Below are positions 1 through 4,976 of a DNA stretch of 5,219 nucleotides, piece by piece; the first letter of the stretch is position 1, and each line of letters opens with the position of its first letter. The stretch lies in the NCBI GenBank assembly GCA_007124345.1, contig SLFH01000215.1:1-5219 (forward strand), written 5' to 3'. The notes below the pieces were generated by a model. It did no database searches. It saw only the letters and a program-made list of their open reading frames with translations, and had not been told where the DNA came from. This stretch comes from Phycisphaerales bacterium. Its GTDB lineage: Bacteria > Planctomycetota > Phycisphaerae > Phycisphaerales > UBA1924. Made by a program: the position numbers and the translations under genes.

Positions 1-384
1 TCGATCGCTCACCAGAACGCCAGTGTGCGTGCGATCGACCGCTACACCTCGATGGGCCTGCACGAGCACGACGAGGCGCCGGACCATGCCGAGGTAGACG
101 GCCTCGACCTTGGCGCCGCGGCTCACAAGCTGCACGACGCGCTCGCAAGGCTGAGCCCGGAGCTGCGCGATGTGCTCTGGCTTTGGGCGGTCGAGGGGTT
201 GAAGTACAGGGAGATCGCCGAGTCGCTTGAGGTCCCGATGGGGACGGTGATGAGCCGATTGCACCGGGCCAGAGCGCAGGCAGGGCGTGCGTTGCGGGGC
301 GACCCGGCCATCGCGGGTCAGCTCGAACAGGCGGGGTTTATCGAGGCTTCGGGGGAAGGTGAACATAAGCGGATCCGGGAGTAA
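1..384 (+). CDS. ECF-type RNA polymerase sigma factor, 5'-truncated by the window edge
   Basis: The reading frame is open from base 1, so the gene begins upstream; a GTG at 25 is internal and is not taken as the start. The visible 127 residues hold a poorly conserved linker (His/Asp/Glu-rich, about residues 25-45) and then sigma region 4. Region 4 begins at LSPELRDVLWLWAVEGL, and its helix-turn-helix runs KYREIAESLEVPMGTVMSRL, followed by HRARAQ (about nt 202-285). This is the classic ECF sigma4 pattern that contacts the -35 element. Region 2, which melts the -10 element and binds core polymerase, is outside the window. The tail after the helix-turn-helix is about 35 residues. The stop TAA (382-384) lies two bases before the ATG of the next gene, a membrane protein with anti-sigma features, so the two are probably co-transcribed and translationally coupled. 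The ECF subgroup and the regulon cannot be told from this part. Confidence 0.9.
   Translation, partial: SIAHQNASVRAIDRYTSMGLHEHDEAPDHAEVDGLDLGAAAHKLHDALARLSPELRDVLWLWAVEGLKYREIAESLEVPMGTVMSRLHRARAQAGRALRGDPAIAGQLEQAGFIEASGEGEHKRIRE
377..381 (+). promoter_or_regulatory. Ribosome binding site for the anti-sigma-like gene
   Basis: GGGAG lies five bases before the ATG at 387, inside the last codons of the sigma factor gene. It fixes ATG 387 as the start and supports coupled translation of the pair. Confidence 0.7.
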
Positions 385-386
385 GT

Positions 387-1331
387 ATGTTCAGCGGCTT
401 TCGTGACAATCAGGCTCCCGGCGGCGATGCGGCCGGCGTCTCCAGGAGGACCGAACTCCTTCGGGCCGCCGCTGACGGTGAATTGACCCGGGAAGAAGAG
501 GTCGAGCTGGAAGCCCACCTTCGGGACCACCCCGAGGACCGCGCCGTGATTGAGTTCGAGCGGGGTCTGCGTGGCGAGGTCGCCCGGGCCGCGGTGAGCG
601 AGCCGCCCGCCGGGCTTCGTGATCGCGTGCTGGCGTCTGCGGCGTCGGGCGGTCGGGAGCTCTCTCAGTCTGCTGACAACGGGTCGCCCGGCGCATTGCC
701 GATCAACGGCCCGGTGCGGCGCGGTGCACCCCTGTTGCGCTACGCGTTGGCGGCGGGGCTGGTGCTGGCGGCCGCGGGTTCGATCGTTGTCGTGAGGTCC
801 GGCCTCGCCGGATCGCCCACGGTGCAGCAGATGACCGCGTCGCAGCGTTTGTCGTTGGTTTCGTTCCTGTCCACCCAACACGAGGAGTGCGAGCTGCACG
901 CCGATCTTGTTGGTACGCGTTTCAGCCTCTCAAGGCTCGACGATGTGCCGGCTCGGTTCGCTTCGGTGCTCGGGCGCAGGCCTGATCTGGGGCGTCTTGA
1001 GGCCAGCGGCTTGAGCCTGCTCGGGGCGGGGCCTTGCGCGGTGCCGGGGCGCGGGCGTTCGGTGCGGCTGGTGCTCGATGCATCGGCGGTCGATCCGAAC
1101 GGACAACCGCTGGTGAGCATCTACATCCAGCAGGATACCGCCGAACTGGGCATCGAGGATGGGCGGGCGTACCGGCTCTCGCGCGGCCCGGAGGCACAGC
1201 ATGGCGCCGGCGCCGATGTCTTCGTCTGGCGCAATGGCGGACTGCTCTACTTCTTCGCCTCGACCTCGGAGCCGGCGATCGAGGTCGCTCGTTCGGCGCT
1301 GGGGGCACCCGAGCCGGTCGGCTCGATCTGA
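387..1331 (+). CDS. Single-pass transmembrane anti-sigma factor (probable)
   Basis: The 314-residue protein has the layout of a transmembrane anti-sigma factor. A cytoplasmic N-terminal helical segment (about 20-70) contains ELLRAAADGELTREEEVELE and AHLRDHPEDRAVIEF, the 'few-residue body, helix, short-partner helix' pattern of sigma-binding domains. The HxxxCxxC zinc motif of the ZAS type is absent. One hydrophobic segment at about 116-136 (LLRYALAAGLVLAAAGSIVVV) follows RR at 111-112, which places the N-terminus inside. The exported domain (about 145-314) resembles the outer domain of this family. It has a repeated 'LGRxPDLxxLxxxGLxLLGAGPC' type stretch (195-217), a VSIYIQQD strand (243-250), and near the end VFVWRNGGLLYFFASTSEP, which parallels the 'Y/W-x-DGG-LxYxLxS' endings of known members. 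HEECELH (165-171) and Cys217 could bind a metal or act in redox sensing; that is inference. The gene follows the sigma gene by two bases. The role is inferred mainly from this context plus domain layout, and the signal sensed is unknown. Confidence 0.75.
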   Translation: MFSGFRDNQAPGGDAAGVSRRTELLRAAADGELTREEEVELEAHLRDHPEDRAVIEFERGLRGEVARAAVSEPPAGLRDRVLASAASGGRELSQSADNGSPGALPINGPVRRGAPLLRYALAAGLVLAAAGSIVVVRSGLAGSPTVQQMTASQRLSLVSFLSTQHEECELHADLVGTRFSLSRLDDVPARFASVLGRRPDLGRLEASGLSLLGAGPCAVPGRGRSVRLVLDASAVDPNGQPLVSIYIQQDTAELGIEDGRAYRLSRGPEAQHGAGADVFVWRNGGLLYFFASTSEPAIEVARSALGAPEPVGSI

Positions 1332-1365
1332 ACACGCTTGCGATGGGTGTCTTTGCCCGAGCACG

Positions 1366-1382
1366 CGCGTGATCGCCACGCG
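1366..1382 (+). other. Short perfect inverted repeat after the anti-sigma gene; possible weak terminator hairpin
   Basis: CGCGTG and CACGCG form a 6-bp all-Watson-Crick stem around a five-base loop, 34 bases after the stop codon at 1331. No T-run follows, so this is not a standard intrinsic terminator. The left arm also overlaps a 10-base palindrome, CACGCGCGTG (1362-1371). In DNA this rich in G and C it may be chance. Confidence 0.25.
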
Positions 1383-1545
1383 GCCAGGCTCGACGCCGGG
1401 ATCCTGATCGCTCTACCGAACACGCAGAGCCTGTTGATCATGGTGACCTTCAGCACGCCCGCGCCCTTCCAACGCCGGGCCGAGGTCAAGGCTGTTTGCC
1501 GGACAACGCGCACCCTGCCTTGCTTTGCGGCTCGGCTGGCGAGAT

Positions 1546-1550
1546 AGAGG
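1546..1550 (+). promoter_or_regulatory. Ribosome-binding-site-like sequence before ATG 1557
   Basis: AGAGG stands six bases before an ATG at 1557, an ideal spacing. The frame opened by this ATG is one base out of register with the recognisable mtnP frame (1642-2064). It may be a leftover start, chance, or a sign of a frameshift between about 1600 and 1617. Confidence 0.3.
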
Positions 1551-1560
1551 TATTCCATGA

Positions 1561-2064
1561 TCGGGGCGCGCCCGAACCATCCGAGTTCGCGGAAGGAGTC
1601 GGCGCGCCTCGGCAACGAAGACGCACCGGGCGGGGACCTATGTGGTGATCGACGGCCCGACCTTTTCGACCCGCGCCGAGGCGTCGATGCACCGCGCCAT
1701 GGGGGCGGATGTGGTCGGCGTGACCGCGCTCCCCGAAGCGAGGCTGGCCAGAGAGGCGGAGATCGCCTACGCCCTGATCGCCCTGCCCACCGACGACGAC
1801 TGCTGGAGACCGCCGCAGGATCTGCAGCAGGGCCAGAGCCCCGAATCCCTGTTGCAGACCATCATCGGGAATCTGAAACAGAGCGTCGAGGCCGCGTTCG
1901 GCCTCATCGAGTCGGCGCTCCGCGATCCGTCGCCGCTGGCCGACCGTCCGAGCCCGGCGCACGACGCCCTCCGGCTTGCGGTCTGGACGCCCGAGTCGCA
2001 CATCGTTTCCGACGAGATCGAGCGTCTCGGGCCGATCTGGGGCGATCGATTCGGACGCTCCTGA
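1561..2064 (+). pseudogene. mtnP: C-terminal remnant of S-methyl-5'-thioadenosine phosphorylase (MTAP)
   Basis: The frame open from 1561 becomes recognisable at about 1618. It runs KTHRAGTYVVIDGPTFSTRAE (1618-1680), then GADVVGVTALPEARLAREAE, then ALIALPTDDDCW (1768-1803). These are the signature blocks of methylthioadenosine phosphorylase: the GP-x-FS-x-RAE block, the PE-x-xLA-x-E block, and the D-x-D pair in TDDDCW that recognises adenine. This enzyme cleaves methylthioadenosine to adenine and methylthioribose-1-phosphate in the methionine salvage pathway. The Met of the usual 'GMT' is Val here (GVT, near 1720). Family members are about 260-290 residues with the GPxFSTRAE block around residue 170-185, so about 160 N-terminal residues are missing, including the phosphate-binding loop. 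There is not enough room for them before the anti-sigma gene ends at 1331. GTG 1642 could start a 140-residue product, but it would cut into the conserved block. In the frame of ATG 1557, HPSSRKESARLG resembles the segment usually just before GTYV, which suggests a one-base frameshift near 1600-1617. The stop at 2062-2064 faces the stop of the minus-strand gene at 2071. A diverged functional short protein or an assembly error remain possible. Confidence 0.7.
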
Positions 2065-2070
2065 TTCGGC

Positions 2071-2670
2071 TCAGCGCTTGTCTTCTTTGCCCGCACGGTC
2101 GTACTCGCCGTGGTAGGTCACGCGCAGGCAGTTGCTGAACATGTTCAGGCAGACGATGTCGCCGATCAGGAAAGTGATCTCAACGATCTCCGGGTCGGTG
2201 AACGCTTCCTGAAGTCGGGCGAACAGTTCGGCGGGGACTTTGTTGGAATCCTCCAGAGCCGCGCGCTTGTACTCAAGAGCTAGACGCTGATGTTCGGTCT
2301 GCGCTTCGGGCCGGTCTAACAGGTCCAGCGGCTCATCGCTCATGCCCATTGAGCGGGCGAGCGCCGTGCGAACCCCCGAACAGAACAGGCAGGCGTTTTG
2401 CCTGGACGATTCGAGGAGCACCAGTTCTTTCAGATCCCGCTCGTCGATCCCGCCGGGGTAGAGGCCTTCGCTCAGACAGCCGAAGCCTTCGAGAATCTCT
2501 GGGCGCAGCGAGAGCGTCTGCAGCATCTCGCCCGGCCGACCTCCGGCGAGCACCGCATCGACGCTCTCCTGAAAGCGCGGATCACCCGCCACGGCTTCGA
2601 TCGCCTCGGCGATCTGCTCATCGGTCACACGCACTCGCATCGGCCCGCTCTCGAGCTGATCTTCTTGCAC
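2071..2670 (-). CDS. AhpD / carboxymuconolactone decarboxylase-like protein with CxxC
   Basis: The 199-residue all-helical protein belongs to the AhpD-like superfamily. The core motif is ELVLLESSRQNACLFCSGVR (82-101). Glu82 sits twelve residues before Cys94, and Cys94-x-x-Cys97 follows, matching the E...CxxC spacing of AhpD. The His normally four residues after the second Cys is Arg101. AhpD proteins act as thiol-disulfide partners in peroxide defence; relatives include carboxymuconolactone decarboxylases and peroxidase-related proteins of unknown substrate. The second half (about 122-190) contains EHQRLALEYKRAALEDSNKV and FTDPEIVEITFLIGDIVCLN, the 'ALxYAxxLT...FSDxEIVEL' helix pair typical of the long members. 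Two further Cys (174, 181) lie in the last helix. There is no signal peptide, so it is probably cytoplasmic. The GTG start at 2670 is preferred over ATG at 2640 because GGAG lies six bases before it. The gene stands alone on its strand after tRNA-Gly, with a 21-base inverted repeat just before its ribosome binding site. The substrate is unknown. Confidence 0.85.
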   Translation of the reverse strand: MQEDQLESGPMRVRVTDEQIAEAIEAVAGDPRFQESVDAVLAGGRPGEMLQTLSLRPEILEGFGCLSEGLYPGGIDERDLKELVLLESSRQNACLFCSGVRTALARSMGMSDEPLDLLDRPEAQTEHQRLALEYKRAALEDSNKVPAELFARLQEAFTDPEIVEITFLIGDIVCLNMFSNCLRVTYHGEYDRAGKEDKR

Positions 2671-2676
2671 GGTGGA

Positions 2677-2680
2677 CTCC
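2677..2680 (-). promoter_or_regulatory. Ribosome binding site deciding the GTG start of the AhpD-like gene
   Basis: GGAG (reading the minus strand) is six bases before GTG 2670. The in-frame ATG at 2640 has only a weak GAGAG-like stretch before it, so the GTG start is favoured. Confidence 0.5.
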
Positions 2681-2681
2681 G

Positions 2682-2702
2682 CTCACACGGCAACCATGTG
2701 AG
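2682..2702 (-). repeat. Inverted repeat in the leader of the AhpD-like gene
   Basis: On the minus strand CTCACATG, loop GTTGC, CGTGTGAG form an 8-bp stem with one G-T pair and a five-base loop. It ends 11 bases before the GTG start and just before the GGAG ribosome binding site. It could be a repressor operator or an RNA hairpin controlling ribosome access. The arms TCACA...TGTGA are in the opposite order to a CRP/FNR-type site. No T-run follows, so a terminator for the upstream tRNA is less likely. Confidence 0.4.
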
Positions 2703-2730
2703 TCGTCTCAAATGCACGCCTTGCGTCAAA

Positions 2731-2801
2731 GCGGGCGACCGGACTCGAACCGGCAACATTCAGCTTGGAAGGCTGACACTCTACCATTGAGTTACGCCCG
2801 C
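2731..2801 (-). tRNA. tRNA-Gly (anticodon UCC)
   Basis: The minus strand folds as a complete 71-base cloverleaf. The acceptor stem is GCGGGCG with CGCCCGC; the D arm is ACTC, AATGGTA, GAGT; the anticodon arm is TCAGC, CTTCCAA, GCTGA with anticodon TCC at 34-36; the variable loop is ATGTT; the T arm is GCCGG, TTCGAGT, CCGGT. The GGTTCGAGTCC box and GTAACTCAATGGTAGAGT are standard tRNA-Gly features. UCC reads GGA and, by wobble, GGG codons. CCA is not encoded: the bases after the acceptor stem read TTTGACGC, so a CCA-adding enzyme is needed. It sits between the fusion gene (end 2856) and the AhpD-like gene (start 2670) on the same strand. Open frames running through it on both strands are spurious. 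Confidence 0.97.
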
Positions 2802-2810
2802 AACGCCCCC

Positions 2811-2816
2811 AGTGTA
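2811..2816 (-). promoter_or_regulatory. Possible -10 box for tRNA-Gly
   Basis: TACACT on the minus strand ends nine bases before the tRNA 5' end, a suitable distance for a -10 hexamer. The hexamer 17 bases further upstream, TCGCAG, matches the TTGACA consensus at only three positions. The promoter call is therefore weak, and the tRNA could instead be cut from a transcript running in from the fusion gene. Confidence 0.25.
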
Positions 2817-2824
2817 TCCGTCGT

Positions 2825-2843
2825 GGGGCCGTTCTGCGACCCC
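2825..2843 (-). terminator. GC-rich hairpin after the fusion gene
   Basis: GGGGTCG, loop CAGAA, CGGCCCC on the minus strand form a 7-bp stem with one G-T pair, 12 bases after the stop codon at 2856. It is placed where a terminator for the coaBC-fusion transcript would be expected. It lacks a T-run, so it may only stabilise the 3' end or stall polymerase weakly. Confidence 0.35.
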
Positions 2844-2855
2844 GTTCGGTCGTCG

Positions 2856-4976
2856 TCATCCCTCCACACGCACCGCACGGATCGCCGCGAACATCGGGAT
2901 CTCCGCTCTTGCTCGATTCTCCGCCTCGGCTCTGGGGCCTGGCTCGCTGCGGCGTTCGCTCGCCCACTCCTCGATGCGGTCGACCAGCAGGCCCGCTTCG
3001 CCAAGCGCGTTGGTGTAGGCGCTCAGGGGGCGGTGGTGGGTCCATGTGGTGACCGCTCGCTTGCCGCGGGCGACCTCGCCAGGATTCATCGTGATCGGAT
3101 GGCTCGCGGGGGAGAGGTAGGCGTCGACCTGTCGGCTTTGGACGGTCGACCCGTCCGGCTCGGTCCGCCAGACCCAGGCCGTCTGCCCGGGGATGCGGAA
3201 GGCGGGGTGGAGGATCACCAGCACAAACCGCCCGCCGGGCCTGAGCATCGAGGCGATCGCTCCGAACGCGGGCTCGATGGGGTCGAAGTTCATCGCGGCC
3301 AGCACGCACGCCGCGCTGTCGCATAGATCGAGTTCCTGCATCGTCTTAAGACGCCCGAGCTCGCGAGCGTCGGCGACGAAGAACTCCGCTCCACGCGGCA
3401 CACGCTTGCGAGCCGCTTCGATCAGCGAAGGCGACGCATCGACACCGATCACCGACGCCCCGGCCTGTGTCAGCTCGCGAGCGAGCAGGCCTTGGCCGCA
3501 GGCGACATCGAGGATCTGCTGGTCGTTCTGCGGGTCGAGTAGGCGGAGCACGCCGGGGAGGACGACGGTGGTGTGGTGGTCGCTGCCGCGCCGTTCGAGC
3601 AGATCGTCGTACCACCCCGCGACATGCTCCCACGAGCCCGATCCCTTCTCGTCACGCTCGGCGGGACGCACGGGCTCGGGGGCGCGCTTCGGAGGTTCGC
3701 TCTGCTGCACCGGCGGCGGGGGGACGGCGGGTGTTTCAGAGACGGGAGATACTGCTTCGGGAGCGGGCTTCAGCGCCGGACTTGCGGGCAGCGGTTCGAC
3801 CGGATCGATCGGGCGAGGTTTTACAGGCCGGCGCATGGTCGGCGGCACCTCGAACGATGCTTCCTCTTGGCTGGTGGGGGGCTCGGGCGGCGACTGCGCG
3901 GGCGACGGCGGCAGAGGCCGAAGCGCCGATGACGTCCCGGGTTGAATCTCTTCTCTGAGCTCACTTCGGGGTTCGGGCCGGCTTTCCAGCTTCTGCTGCG
4001 GTTGCGGCCGATGGGGTGTCGCCGCGGCGTCTTCCAGCCGCAGCCTGAAGGCGGGCGGGGGCGGCGTGGTGAACTTCACCTGCTCGTGCGTCACAGGGTG
4101 CCGAAAGGCGATCTCGCCCAAGTGCAGCATCATCCGGATCGGGCCGTCCAGCGGGCGGGCCCTTGGGCCCGGGTCGCCGACCAGCGGCAGCCCGATCTGG
4201 CGGAGCTGCGCGATCGCCTGGCCCGGCCTGTCGGTATCGAGGCGGATGCGGATGAGCGTCAACTCACCGGCCCGCTCCTGCACGCGCACATGCGCGACCG
4301 CCTCGCGCCCTTCACGCCCGATGGGCATCTCTTGTTCGTCGAAGCTGCGCACCGAACCGTCGCGGCCGGTCACCAGCATGCTCTTGATTGTCAGCATGTC
4401 CTGGGACGGGCTGCCCCGGACGACCGCAGTCGCGATGCGGTGGCTCCGCGCCGAGTGGAACTGTTCGGTCAGCGCGGCCGCGGCTTCGTCGGTCTTGGCG
4501 ATCACCACCAGTCCGCATACCGCCGGGTCGAGCGGGTTGATCGCGCGGAGCCGGGGCGTCTGCTTGGGCCCGGTGCCGGCGCGGGTCGCCCGGCGCTGCC
4601 CGATCTTCAGCCGATCGATCAGCGTCGTCGGACGCTTGCCCTTGCGGTCGCCAGGGCGCAGGGCGATTGGCATCCCCGCGGGCTTCTCGGCGACGAGAAA
4701 CGCGTCGTCCTCGTAGACGATCCGCACACTGGGCGGCCTGGGGCGCGAGTCGCCGCCGAAGCGAGGCCCCGGTCCGCGTGAGGACGGCCCAGAAGGGCGC
4801 GGGCCTCGTGGCCCGGAGCCGTAGGGCCCCGAACCCGATCGGGGTCCGGAACCGGGTCCCGATCCGGGGCGTCCGCCAGGCCGTGATCCGGGTCTGGAGC
4901 CGGGCCGAGCGCCCGGTCTTGCTCCCGGCCGTGAGCCGGGATTGAAGTTGCGTCTGGGTCGGTCAGGGCCGGGCAT
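2856..4976 (-). CDS. Fusion protein: divergent RluA-type pseudouridine synthase plus class I SAM-dependent methyltransferase
   Basis: This is one 706-residue frame with four parts. Residues 1-80 are an Arg/Gly/Pro/Ser-rich, unstructured, basic tail with RPG repeats. Residues 83-313 are an RluA-family pseudouridine synthase: VRIVYEDDAFLVAEKPAGM (84-102), INPLDPAVCGLVVIAKTDEA (146-165) with the expected catalytic Asp150, IRIRLDTDRPGQAIAQLRQI (242-261), GLPLVGDPG (262-270) and FRHPVTHEQVKFTTPPPPAF (291-310). The usual HRLD is NPLD and the usual TGRTHQIR is TDRPGQAI, so activity is uncertain. Residues 315-445 are a Pro/Glu-rich linker. Residues 447-706 are a Rossmann methyltransferase with motif I ILDVACGQG (488-496), the ribose-binding acidic VIGVDAS (509-515), FVADARE (533-539) and LRPGGRFVLVILHPAF (578-593). 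Its substrate is not evident; the HPAF and HHRPLSAYTNAL blocks are common in small-molecule and unassigned methyltransferases. Known RluA enzymes isomerise uridine in rRNA or tRNA, so a two-step RNA modifier is a reasonable but unproven idea. The ATG at 4976 lies 14 bases inside the end of coaBC; no strong ribosome binding site is seen, which suggests coupling. Confidence 0.85.
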   Translation of the reverse strand: MPGPDRPRRNFNPGSRPGARPGARPGSRPGSRPGGRPGSGPGSGPRSGSGPYGSGPRGPRPSGPSSRGPGPRFGGDSRPRPPSVRIVYEDDAFLVAEKPAGMPIALRPGDRKGKRPTTLIDRLKIGQRRATRAGTGPKQTPRLRAINPLDPAVCGLVVIAKTDEAAAALTEQFHSARSHRIATAVVRGSPSQDMLTIKSMLVTGRDGSVRSFDEQEMPIGREGREAVAHVRVQERAGELTLIRIRLDTDRPGQAIAQLRQIGLPLVGDPGPRARPLDGPIRMMLHLGEIAFRHPVTHEQVKFTTPPPPAFRLRLEDAAATPHRPQPQQKLESRPEPRSELREEIQPGTSSALRPLPPSPAQSPPEPPTSQEEASFEVPPTMRRPVKPRPIDPVEPLPASPALKPAPEAVSPVSETPAVPPPPVQQSEPPKRAPEPVRPAERDEKGSGSWEHVAGWYDDLLERRGSDHHTTVVLPGVLRLLDPQNDQQILDVACGQGLLARELTQAGASVIGVDASPSLIEAARKRVPRGAEFFVADARELGRLKTMQELDLCDSAACVLAAMNFDPIEPAFGAIASMLRPGGRFVLVILHPAFRIPGQTAWVWRTEPDGSTVQSRQVDAYLSPASHPITMNPGEVARGKRAVTTWTHHRPLSAYTNALGEAGLLVDRIEEWASERRSEPGPRAEAENRARAEIPMFAAIRAVRVEG
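4788..4940 (-). repeat. Degenerate RPG/SGP repeat tract coding the N-terminal tail of the fusion protein
   Basis: This encodes about residues 13-63 and reads as successive PGSR, PGAR, PGSR, PGGR, PGSG units, then a Ser-Gly-Pro-rich stretch. The DNA is a loosely repeated 12-base pattern around CCCGG and CGGGA. Such basic, disordered tails are common on RNA-modifying and RNA-binding proteins. The tract is prone to replication slippage, so its length may vary between strains. Confidence 0.7.

Larger units (their letters stand above)
1332..1556 (+). other. Stretch without a recognisable gene between the anti-sigma gene and the mtnP remnant
   Basis: No family was recognised in any of the six frames. 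A plus-strand frame (1338-1547) and an antisense frame (1247-1615) are both open and both rich in G or C at third positions, as happens by chance in GC-rich DNA, so openness is weak evidence. The stretch holds a small hairpin at 1366-1382 and a ribosome-binding-site-like AGAGG at 1546-1550. If the downstream mtnP were intact, its N-terminal coding part should lie here and further left; the glycine-rich phosphate loop (GGSGL type) and the PRHG-type motif of that family are not seen. Confidence 0.5.

Noticed and set aside
318..899. Minus-strand open frame of 193 residues opposite the anti-sigma gene
   Set aside because: The plus strand has a recognised ribosome binding site, a transmembrane segment and operon context; the minus frame has none.
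1557..2138. Plus-strand frame from ATG 1557 as a real 193-residue gene
   Set aside because: Despite a good ribosome binding site, its later part is out of frame with the conserved MTAP blocks, is Arg/Asp-rich and random-looking, and runs past the MTAP stop into the AhpD-like gene.
2682..2702. CRP/FNR-type binding site
   Set aside because: The arms are TCACA then TGTGA, the reverse of the TGTGA-N6-TCACA order, and the spacing differs.
2731..2801. tRNA as an attachment site for an integrated element
   Set aside because: No integrase gene and no second copy of the tRNA 3' end is seen in the window.
2683..3324. Minus-strand open frame spanning the tRNA and the methyltransferase end
   Set aside because: It reads through a complete tRNA gene and is out of frame with the conserved methyltransferase motifs.
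2349..3326. Long plus-strand open frame of 325 residues
   Set aside because: It runs antisense through the AhpD-like gene, through the tRNA and into the methyltransferase, has Arg/Ser-rich random composition, and matches no family.
3942..4781. Plus-strand open frame of 279 residues
   Set aside because: It is antisense to the conserved pseudouridine synthase domain, and is open only because of high GC content.
4788..4940. CRISPR-like or tandem-repeat array
   Set aside because: The repeats are degenerate, have no spacers, and are explained by the coded RPG units of the fusion protein.
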